Shown here: positions 22,301 through 34,300 of the stretch, piece by piece | Layout of the letters: the number at the start of each line of letters is the position of its first letter | Numbering within the stretch: position 1 is the stretch's first letter | NCBI RefSeq assembly: GCF_958295425.1 | Contig: NC_081145.1 | Coordinates: 434,001 to 498,000, forward strand | Reading direction: 5' to 3' | DNA length: 64,000 nucleotides | Origin: Solea solea | Lineage: Eukaryota > Chordata > Actinopteri > Pleuronectiformes > Soleidae | The notes under the pieces: generated by a model | What the model was told of the DNA's origin: nothing | The model's input: the letters and a program-made list of their open reading frames with translations, nothing else | Database searches by the model: none | Position numbers and translations under genes: made by a program

Positions 22301-25300
22301 TAAAAAGAAAAAAATGAGTTTGGAGACCTAAAAAAAAAATCTCTCGTGACCCATGTGAGGGCCCCGACCCAGACTTTGTGAACCACTGGTGAGGACGGAC
22401 TGACCTGTTGAGCAGCCACGGTTGTTTGGTGCAGGCTAACGCAGATCGCAGTTTCTCTGCTTCGCTGGCGATCGTGGCGTTCTCAAACTGCTCCCAGGCA
22501 AACTGCCACTCTTCAGCGCCCCCTGCTGCGATGGCGTTGCAGTACACAGTGGAACGCAGGTTGGCGTGGATCCTGAAAAGACACGTGATCGGGACGTCAC
22601 AAACGTCGCAATCATGTCACAAAATGAGGCACATTTTGGATTTCAACTTTTTCACTTTCTTTTTTCAACTTTTTTTGCTGTAGCAAATTATATTTTTGCA
22701 ACATTTTTCTGTAAAATTCATAACATTTTTTGAAATACAAAATCACATAAAACACAAATACTTTTTAAATCTTTTTGGGAAATAAAAATCACATTTTGTG
22801 TCGTGAATTCACCTTTGTTACATTACTTTCAAGCATTTGTGATGACATAAATGTTTTTCTAATAAGTTTTTGTAAGATTATAAATTTGAAACCTTTTTTT
22901 GTATTTTTTGCAACATTAAAACAGTTTGTCATCTTTTCAGAGAACTTGTAAAGTGACATAAAAACCTTTTCTGGTGATGTTTTCTGAAGCAGTAACTTTT
23001 TTGTTTTTGAAACATTTGGTTAATGTTTTTTTAACTTTTTTGTAAAAAAAATATTTTTGCCATATTTGTTAACTATTTTTGTAACATTAGAATGTTGTGT
23101 TATCTTCTTAGTGAACATAAGTTAAGTAATGTTTGTGAAATTAATCATATTTTGTAACCTTTTTTTGGTAGTATTTTTAGTATAGTAAATGTTTTTGTAA
23201 CCGTGAAGCTTTTTTAAACCATTGGAATATGGTTTTCTCAAGCAATTTTATGTAAAAACTTATGTTTTTGGTACATTTGTGATTAAAGAATGTTTTAACT
23301 AATTTTAACATTACTTATATTTTCTCACACACACTGGTTCTCCACGGAGACGACGTAAACACTTACGTGTTCTTCTTGCTCGTCATCCACTGTTTAAACC
23401 AATTCTTGACCAGAGTTTGACAGTCGTCCAGTCCAGTTCTGCAGGCCAGACTGATGGCGTTCACCTGATTGTACCTGCAGGAAAAAACAATAGCACACAG
23501 TATTAGTGCAGCGTTTTAGAGGGCGCTGTGGAGCAGCGAAAACGGAACATCATATGGTGACTTTTCCAGTTTGCTGGTAAAAAAGAATCAACATCAGTAA
23601 ACTTTTACTCCACTACATTTGACTACAGAGTCTTTACTCACTGGTCCATGTGTTTGTCAGGAACTGTTTTCCACGTGTCAGTCAAGTTCCCGTAGTGATA
23701 AAAAAGATCTGTGACCTGTCTCTGTAAGTATTTCTGTAAAGAACAGAAACACAGAACAGCATCAACACAGCGTGATCTTTAAGCTTTACATGAGGATCAG
23801 AGGAATCTCACCTGCATGGGGCCGTAAACCTCGCTGCGGTCGAACATCAGGTAGAAGAAGTCCAGGTTTCCGATGGCGGAGCTCCAAGGCATGTAGTCCC
23901 GCTCTTTGTTCAGGTACTCGGTGGTTCTGAGCGCCAGAACTGTCGGGATGATCTTTGCTCTTTGGGTTTTTAAGAAGAGGGTTAAGAGATCATAAAGCGT
24001 ATGTTTTACAGTCACTGATGTGAAATAGCAGTGAATGTGATGACGATGGTGCTGTCCCTAATCCACCACACTCCTCTGTGCAAACACTTGTAATCAATGT
24101 TTTCACTGTGATCACACGTGACGACACTCTCTGACCAATCGTGTGATCACACGTGACGACACTCTCTGAACAATCGTGTGATCACACGTGACGACACTCT
24201 CTGACCAATCGTGTGATCACACGTGACGACACTCTCTGACCAATCGTGTGATCACACGTGACGACACTCTCTGACCAATCTTGTGATCACACGTGACGAC
24301 ACTCTCTGAACAATCGTGTGATCACATGTGACGACACTCTCTGAACAATCATGTGATCACACGTGATGACACTCTCTGAACAATAATGTGTTCACACGTG
24401 ACGACACTCTCTGACCAATCAATTGGATAAGGGATTAGAAATCTAATCTAATTATTATAAAAGATTTTTGAATTAAAAGTAGATTTTTGAATTAAAAGTA
24501 GATTTTTGAATTATAAATAGATTTTGGAACTTTTTTCAGTTTTAAACTGAATCAGATGTGGAGATGTTAGAGCATGTATTTTAAGAAGAGTTTTTTTCTT
24601 AGTGTAAGTGTAAAGTTTAAAATAACCATGTATTTTTTTTTTTTTTTTACTTTTCTTATGCTAACAAAGAACAAAAAAAGAGTATCTTATAAAATCCTTT
24701 TCTCGTGTGTGTAGCAGTGTTAGCAGGGTTTACCTGGCCAGGTTGAAGGTGTCGTCCACCAGTTGAGCTCTGTTGATCACTGGAATCACCTGAAATATGC
24801 CAATAATCAATATTTGCAATCAATATTCAGTTAAGTAAAAATTTTATTTTCTTACAATAAAATTTTATATATAAATGTATATATATGTATATATATATAT
24901 ATATATACATTTGTATATATATATTTGTATATATACTGCATATATATATGTATACACACACACACGTGTGTGCTATTTTTAATTTTGGCGTCCATTTTGG
25001 TGATTTGCCCTCTATGTAAATGAGCAAGACATCAAACGTTTTGCGGAATCAAAAGTGAGGGTATATACATATATATACATATACATATATGTGTATATAT
25101 ATACATATATATGTATGTACAAATATATGTACATATATACTGTACATATATACTGTACATATGTTTATGTATATATATTGAATTGAATATATGTATACAT
25201 ATAGTCTATCTATATATGTATCCATACATATGTATATTACATTTACATATGTATATTTATATATATATATTGAATTGAATATATAGACTATATATGTATA

Positions 25301-28300
25301 CATATGTATACACATAGACCGTGTATATATAAATGGTCTATAAAACGTCTTACCTTATGATCGGTGTTCAGAGCATCCACGAGTCTGTTCCAGTTTTCAT
25401 CATCATAGTTCACCCTGTAGTAACCCACCACGTCCAGGTTGGCCAACAACCACTGCGATGTTTTCATTGCATCGTGTGTTGCTACGGACAACAAGAGTGT
25501 TATTACGCAGTTATTACCGACAAACACACGAGCAGGTAACTGTGACTTTGTTTTGTCTTCAGTCAAATGTTAGTGTCAGTGCTTAAGGGCGTAGTTCTGA
25601 TCCTGACACACATGGTCATAGCTGATCCTGCTGTCAGCGCCCCCTGCTGTCTGAGACACAGACAAAAGCAGAAAACATGGCTGCCAGCAGAGACACAAGG
25701 AAAGACAGAGCTTCAACAGAGTGGAGCAGCTTTAGTGTTAACCACACAAACTACACACTTTAAATCTGCATCTACGTCACACACGTCTTTATCCCACTGT
25801 CAGACAGACTTTTACAACAGGAAACTCAAGTTTGTAAAAGCACTCACTCTCCCACACCAAACTCCATAGTGAAAACCAGTGATTTTAGCTGCGGGGACAC
25901 AGGAGCTGCTGGTCCTCTGCTGCCTCGTGTGGTCACTTTGTGTCACTGAAGTCAATCTGAACAAAGGATTTAAACACTGAAGTGACAAAATAAGACATTT
26001 GAACTTAGTGATGGGGGCAGCAGTGGATCAACAACTCCTGTGTGTGTGATAAAATAATGTTAAAATCACTGGTTTTCTCTACACTTCTTCACACTTCGGT
26101 GTGGGAGAGTGAGTGCTTCACAAACTTCAGTTTCCTGTCTAACAGTGAGATAAAGACGTACTTTCTTGTCATGCCTCGGCCTCATGTCCCCACAGTCAGC
26201 CACGTTTTCCCTCAGACTGATGTTTGTTACCTGATTTCGTCCTCAGCCAGTACGGCGTCTGCGGCGCTGCTCCATTCATCATCCACCTGATCGGAACGAT
26301 CCATTCATAACTGTCAGAAAGAAAATGTACACAGTTCATTCAGCGGGTCACTCAGTTTATGCTGGTTCTTTTCTTTGCTTTTGATGGAGAAGAAAAATGT
26401 GGGTTCATCATGTCATGAAAACAAGACAACAGCAGAAAGTGTGCATTAAGTCACTGCTGGACAAGACCAAAGGTCATGGTTGTGCTTGTCATTGTTTAAC
26501 ATCACTAACACCACTTCAGAAAACCCTGAACTATCACTTTCATATAAGGTTCTTCTTCAGAGTGAAGACATTTGGTTTGTAAAACACAGGTCTTTAGCTC
26601 TCTGACTGATCTTATTCATGTTTCTCTGTTTTTCAGTCTGTGTACGCACTTATAGGGTGACAGTGCTGTGACAACGGAATCTGGATCCAGCAGAAAGTGT
26701 TTCTGGGACAAGGCACCGGTCGTGGTATTGATGGTTACCACAGGAAAACCCATCTGCAGCACCCAGGTGTTCATGATGTCCTCCACACTGTCCTTCAGAC
26801 CAACGTCAGCGGCATTTGCATCCACAGCCTGTGGATAAAAGCCAAGCAACACCAGGAGAAGGTTAACAGGACAAGCAGCGACCATGAACAAGATGTTCAT
26901 GTATGGATGTAAAGAGTGGACAGTGGAGAACATGCCGTTTGTAAGTGCTTCCATAGGTCGGTGTAGACGGCGTTCCCAAAAGCAAATTCCTTCAGGTAGG
27001 TCTGAAGGACAGGAGGAGGACACAGATGTTATTTTATTCAGATGAGTTCTTTCTGCTCACGGCTGAACCAGGATCTGAGTCAAAGGGACTTTTTAAAAGA
27101 ATCTCATCAACCCTGACCTGAGAACGTCTTTCCATCAGCCTGTTTTACCGTATGTGCATTTCTAAATCCCAATTTATTATAAGATGCAGCCACATCAATT
27201 CACATCATCACAACATCAGCAGTTAATGATTAAAAATACGATTTATGGAAAAACAGAAGAAGAAAAAAAACTTGATAAAGTAAAGTTGTATGAGTTTACC
27301 TTGAGTCCCTCCTTAAAGACCTCTTCAGTCAAGAAATCCGACAGCATTCTAAGAACAGACGCTCCCTGAAGACAAAACACACTCATTTAATCATGAAATA
27401 CAATCAAGTCAATTCAACAGAAATTAAAACATTACATTTAAGTAAGAAGCAAATGAGTTTGTTGCATAAGAGCCAAATTATGGTGAAGTCTGCAGGATAT
27501 TAAAGGGATAGCTCAGGGTTTTTTACTGACAGGAATCTGCCAAGGTTCAGTCTCATGGCTGCCAGCAGGCGGCGCAAGAAAAAGCTGATTTCAGCCACTT
27601 AACTACAGACTCAGCTGATAACGATAATGTTCATGTCTTCATGTGACTGTGAGACAGACTTTTCCAACAGGAAACTCAAGTTAACCACTAACCACTCACT
27701 CTCCCACACCAAAGTCCACGGGGACACAGGAGCTGCTGCTCCTCTGCTGCCTCGTGTGGTCACTTTGTGTCACTGAGGTCAATCTGAACAAAGGATTTAA
27801 ACACTGAAGTGACAAAATCAGACATTAGAACTTCAACAACTCCTGTGTGTGATGTTAAAATCACTGATTTTCTCTGTGGGCTATGGTGGTGGTGTAGATC
27901 TTGATAAACAGGATTGGAGCTCCCCAGACGTATGCATTATTCACACTTCATTCGAGTCAGAGGTCAACAACTTAGTATAGGGGATGGTGGCTCAGTGGTA
28001 GAGTGCGATGTCTTCCTACTGGAAGGTTGTGGGTTCAAATCCCGGCTCTGTTAGTCTTTATTAGAGTTCTCAATGGGTCGGGCTGGCCCGAAAAACCCGA
28101 CCAGGGTCGGGCCTCGGGCTTCCTTTTTTCCACTCAATAAAACACGTTTCTTGCAGGTTGTAAATTATATGTTGATTGATGTGAATCATCAGTGTTCACG
28201 TGTTGTGAAGAGTAAATCTGGATGCCTGCTTGATGCAGAGGGGCAGACCTGACGCCCCTGCATGCGCACTGGTTTTGCGCACCACTCCACAAAGCTGCAA

Positions 28301-31300
28301 CATTCCTGTGGCCGAAATTCAACCAGTGGTCAAGACTAGAAAAGTGACAGATAAACACAATTACCTGAGCATGTTTTATTGGCTGTTGTTGTCATTTTGT
28401 GGCTTTAATTATTATAATCTTGTCTTATCTTTACAACGTCTCTAATCTCCTGACAGTTTATTTTTATATGTGTTGTATGCCCACTCATATAACGACCATA
28501 AAGTTCTTATCGCAGGGAGAGTGAGTGCTTTACAAGCTTCACTTTCCTGTTGGAAAGTCTGACTCACAGTGAGATAAAGACGTGAACATGTTCTGAAGAT
28601 AATCGGTTTACCTGGGATTGGTGAACACATATTTTCACTCTCCGTGGCCAGAGGACGAAAAAGAAGACGAAGAAGAACATGGTGAAGCTCAGTGACAACA
28701 TCACACTGTTTGTTTTTTATCATTTATAATTGATGCGAATGATAAACAACGATGACCCAACCAAGTTTGTAAAAAGTAATGTTTTCGACGCACATTGAAT
28801 GCTTGTTCTAGCATTGGAAATGACTCAGACAAAGCAGGGACGACTGATACTGACATAATAAACCGATATCAAACGACATGTCATTTACAACTATGGTCGT
28901 TTTCAGAGGTGCAAAGTAATGAATTATGAATAATGTTGTTTTGGAAGTACTGTATCGTTATGATGAGTAAGTGGGCATCACCTTGCTGTATGAAATGGCA
29001 TCAAACAGCTCACTGATCTGCGCTGGTTTCTGGATGTCTACTTCTCGGGAGGACAGAGGGTGAGACGAGGCCAGAGCGTCCACGGCGAACACTCTGTGGA
29101 CGTCGTTGAGGACAATCAGGTCTTTCTGTGCGGAGAGAAGTGATGAAACACTCTCAGAGTCCGGATCAGGAAGTCCTTCATTGTAATGTGCAGGTTTGTC
29201 GTTAGTAGGTACTAGTTAGCAGTTAGTGTTTAGTAGACACTAGTTAGTAGAGAGTAGTTAGTAGATGCTGTTAGTACTTAGTCGTTAGTAGATACTAGTT
29301 AGTAGATACTAGTTAGTACTTAGTAGATACTAGTTCGTAGAGAGTAGTTAGTAGACACTAGTTAGTATATTCTGTTAGTAGAAGTTGTCAGTAGTTAGTG
29401 GTTAGTAGACACTAGTCAGTATATTCTGTTAGTCGTTTGTAGATACTAGTTAGTGGTAAGTAGATACTAGTTAATAGTTAGTGGTTAGTAGACATTAGTT
29501 CATAGAGAGTAGTTAGTAGAAGTTGTCAGTAGTTAGTGGTTAGTAGATACTAGTTAGTTGAGAGTAGTTTGCAGATGTTGTTAGTAGATACTAGTTAGTG
29601 GTTAGCAGATACTAGTTAGTGGTTAATAGATATCAGTTAGTGGTTATTAAATACTAGATGGCAGTTAGTGGCTAGTAGACACTAGTTAGTAGAGAGTAGT
29701 TAGTATATGCTGTTAATAGTAAGTCATTAGTAGATACTAGTTAGTGGTTCGTAGATACTAGTTAATAGTTAGTGGTTACTAGTGGACACTAGTTATTAGA
29801 GAGTAATTAGTAGATGTTGTTAGTAGTTAGTGGTTATTAGATACTAGTTAGCAGTTAGTGGTTAGTAGGCACTAGTTCGTAGTTCGTAAAATTGAATTGA
29901 ATAGATAATAGTTACTAGTGAGTACATCATAGTTAGTAAGTACTAGTTGGTAGTTAGAAGTTAGTAGATAGTATATACTTGTAGTGAGTATAGTAGTTAG
30001 TAGATAATAGTTAGCAGATAGTAACTAAAAGTTAGTAGATAATAGTTAGATAGTAGAGAAAGAAAGTAAATAAAGTCACCTAAGGAAGAGTTCTCTGAAC
30101 CTGAGTATTTTTAGTATTTTGAAAATACACAGTATTTTATTCTGATACATTTATTAGTTTGGTATTTAGTTTGGTAGTAGACACTAGTTAGTAGAGAGTA
30201 GTTAGTAGATGCTGTTAGTAGTATGTCATTTGTAGATACTAGTTAGTAGTTAGTGGTTAGAATATACTAGTAAGTCGAAAGTAGTTAGTAGATACTAGTT
30301 AGTGGTTAGAAGATACTAGTAAGTGGTTAGTAGATACTAGTTAGTGGTTAGTATATAGTAGTTAGTGCTTATTAAACACTAGAGCGTAAAGAGTTGTTAG
30401 TAGATGTTGTTAGTAGCTACTAGTTGGTGGTTAGTAGCTACTAGTTAGCGGTTAGTAGCTACTAGTTAGTGGTTAGTAGGTATTAGTTACGGCTTATTAA
30501 ATACTAGAGAGTAGTTAGTAGATGTTGTTAGTAGATACTAGTTAGTGGTTAGTAGATACTAGTTAGCAGTTAGTCGTTAGTAAACACTAGTTAGTAGAGA
30601 GTAGTTAGTAGATGTTGTTACTAGATACTAGTTAGCAGTTAGTGGTTAGTAAACACTAGTTAGTAGAGAGTAGTTAGTAGATGTTGTTAGTAGATACTAG
30701 TTAGTGGTTAGTAGATACTACTTAGTATATAGTACATATTAGTTAGTAGATAGTTGTTAGTAAATAGTAATTAGTGGTTAGTAGATATAGTTAGTGGTTA
30801 GTAGAGAGTAGTTGTTAGATACTAGATAGTGGTTAGTAGGTAGCAGTAAGTAGATACTACTTACTATATAGTAAATAGTAGTTAGTAGATACTACTTCGT
30901 ATATAGTAAATAGTAGTCAGTAGATAGTTGTTACCAGATAGTAGTTTGTAAATAATAGTGAGTATTTAGTAGATAATAGTTAGTAAATAGTAGTTACTAG
31001 ATATAACATGTCTTGAGATAATGTATGTTATGATTTGGCACTATACAAATAAAATTGAATTGAATAGATAATAGTTAGTAGATAATAGTTACTAGTGAGA
31101 CATCATAGTTAGTAAAAAGTAGTTGGTAGTTAGAAGTTAGTAGATAATAGTTAGCAGATAGTAACTAAAAGTTAGTAGTTAGTTAGATAATAGTTCTAGA
31201 AGAGTTCTTTGAACCTGAGTATTTTTAGTATTTTGAAAATACACAGTATTTTATTCTGATACATTTATTAGTTTGGTATTTTATTTTAAAATTCTTACCA

Positions 31301-34300
31301 CATTCCAGTCAGGCTCAGCTTCGTGTGCGCCCAGATACTCCACGTAAGACGCAAAACCTTCATTCAGCCACAAGTCGTTCCACCAGCGAAGAGTCACCAG
31401 GTTTCCAAACCACTTTTAACAAGAGCACAGAGGAACAGTGTCAGAAAAACCCAAACACTCATACTGTGAGAAGCTGGACTGGACATGTGACTGCAACTAA
31501 CGACTACTTTCATACGTGGATGAATCTGTGAATGATTCAGTTTCAATGATTTCTTTGTTTTTATGGGGCAAAGAAACCAGGAAATATTCACATTTAAAAA
31601 GCTGAAAAATCACACAAACTAGTTTGTCTTATTTAAAAAACTAAAAAAAACTTTAAATAAAGTTAAATCTTAAATAAGTTGTGGAACAGCTATTTAATGA
31701 AAGATTTAACACCATTTAAAGCCGAAGATTTTGTATTTTGGACGTAAAACCAAACATTTTCTTGACACTTAACACAAAGATCTGGTTAAAACCGAACCAT
31801 GTGAGCCAGTTCATGAGCGATGATGGTAGCGATTCTCTCCTTGTTGCCGTTGGAGGAGAACTTTTCATCGTAGAGCAGCGCCGTCTCTCTGTATGTGATC
31901 AGACCCCAGTTCTCCATGGCTCCGGCGTTAAAGTCTGGCAGAGCGATTTGATCTGCATTCAGAAGAAGATCAATAACATCAATAATATTAAAGCTGGAGG
32001 CGCTCAAGCTGTGCTTGACTCAGTTTACATGTGTGGATGTGTTCTGGCTCGTGGAAAGTTTAGTGAAGCAAAGTTACAAGTTACGAGGGACCAAAATTCA
32101 CCTCAATTACCATAGTTACCGTGGCCACGCCCCTTTGAATCTGCGAGACCTTTGGATACATTTTCATCCTTGATGAGTCCAGCACAAACTGACCCGGGTT
32201 CTGTGTGCGGATGATTAACGAACATTCTAAATGCTGACTTGAGTTTTACTGTTCATGGGATCATTTTGTGACGCAATGACAACTTCGGGAGCTGAAAATC
32301 GCCACCTTGTGTCCGGCTCCGTCTATTGTTGTGAAACCGAACAAGACGACGGTTTCTTCTCTGCAGTTACTTCTGTTGTGTCCAGCGCTCCCATCGCGCC
32401 ACAAAATGTACAAAATCATCAAGACGATGGACGAGGAGCGACGTTGAGTCACCGCATTAGACACATCCCCTCACTCTCCACTTTGAAGACACATCTTGAA
32501 ACCAAATTTTTACTCTTTGACCTTCGACCCAGTATGATAATATTGTTTATTTGTGTATTTACACTTTCAACAGTGCTTTTATTGTGTGTGTTTAGGTCTG
32601 TAAGACAGTGAGGCCACACCCTGGAGACAATAGGAGGTTTTCCCCAGACCAAACGTCATCCCTCTATGTATATTCTGCCCTGTGATTATCTGTAAATTAA
32701 TTAACCACCTAGTTTCAAACGTCAACAGTTGGGGACCGTCTCCCACCACTCTGAAGTGTAAACACCATCTCTCATTTGAAGTGTGTAGGTCTGATGGTCT
32801 CAGTGCAGGAAGTAGACAGGTCAAGGAGGCTCAGTTGTCGTGTGAATGGTGGTCAAAAAAGTCCTCAGACGTGTAAATGTCAATGTATGTGTGGATGAGA
32901 AGTGTCTCCGTGCTGGTTGGGACAGTTGGTCTGCTTATCAGAAGCTCCCACATATCAGCTGCGTGTCACATGACTTATAAACCTGGTATGTTAACCCTTC
33001 ATTTCTAATATTGCCTTGTTGAGACTTCTGTTTGAAATAGTTAAGAATCTGTTATTGAATATTTATTTTTTATATGGTGAGATTTAATGCTCATAGTTGA
33101 ATAGAAAAGATTGAGTATTATGTCCTGTAAGCTGTTGAGTTACATTTCTGACAACCCAGGCATCAGGGCTAAAAAGGTCACTGAGTGGTTTTAATAATAT
33201 AAACCATTCCTGAACTAGACTGATATCAGATTTCTTGACAGTAGGATTTAATTCTTAAAGGGTTTACATTTCAATGATTGGTCAACTTTAATTCCCACCG
33301 ATATTTCAAAGTAAAGTTATTTGTTTTGTAAATGGAGTCAGATTAAATAAATATTTACTTTACTTTATTTTGAAAAACCTCTTCCTAACGCCGCAAAGAC
33401 AAAATACCTATTGGGGAGAGATTGTTACATGCTGCTAGATAATTCTTCCGCTACAGCTCTTATAATATTGTATTTGTTTTATTTATCTCTAAGTGTTTTA
33501 TTTCTAAAGAAAGTTGGATTGGATTGTAATATGCCGCTTTCCCACCAGATACCACTGAAGCCAGACCCGGATCATCGTGTGCGTGGGACTGACCGGATTT
33601 TGGCAGAGGATATTTGGAGCTGTAATATTGCTCGAAGAACTTCAGGATGGTTCCGGTTTTGTTGAGTGCGTAGTCTCCTTGTCCGGCATCGATAGCAGGC
33701 TTGCGGGCGAAGATTCGGATCTGAACAGACCAGTAAATCACATTTCACAGTCTCATTTATGAACAGGAACTTTAGTTTCACTCCATTTAACCATAATGTT
33801 AAAGTCTACAGATAAAAAAGAACATCACTGAGCGTGCAACTGATTTACTGCCAAACAAATAAAAAAAAGCCGTGTTGTGGGATGGTAATGGAGCTGTGAC
33901 ATTCCCGGCTGAGTCGAGCCTATTGAACGAAGGAACGATGAACGAGAACTGCGAGAAAATAAACTCAATCTTTCAGAATAACTTCAACCAATAAAGTATG
34001 TATATTGGTGAGAATCTTTTTGGATTCTAAAAAATCAATGAAATATAAGAACAAGCTGAGACTTTTGAACGGCTCTTTGAAAAGATCCGGCTCCTCGAGA
34101 TCCGGCTCCTCGAGATCCGGCTCCTCTCTTCAAAGAGCCAGAATTTCCAGCTCTAGTTGTTGATGTTGCTTCAAGTGAGTTGGTGTTTCTGGACTGCCAC
34201 ACAGTCAGCGCCCCCCTGCTGCCGAGAACCAGCCTGTCCTACAGAGGCTCTTGATTCATTCCATTTGTATTAGTTTCACAGTAAATCAGCAGCATTTTAG

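Noticed and set aside
24103..24420. CRISPR-like regularly spaced repeat
   Set aside because: Units are contiguous 35-bp tandem copies without unique spacers, in an intron of a vertebrate gene.
26936..26950. GT donor a few bases downstream of anpep exon 10 (GCAT|GTTC)
   Set aside because: Using it would shift the frame relative to exon 11; only the GC donor keeps the conserved reading.
27976..28060. Possible tRNA gene (A and B boxes)
   Set aside because: No complete cloverleaf can be drawn and similarity ends like a truncated SINE; the same applies to 22102-22245 and 35048-35250.
32255..32611. 118-codon plus-strand frame in anpep intron 5
   Set aside because: Only about a dozen residues resemble a LINE polymerase end; it is opposite in strand to anpep and lacks gene signals, so it is noted only as possible repeat remains.
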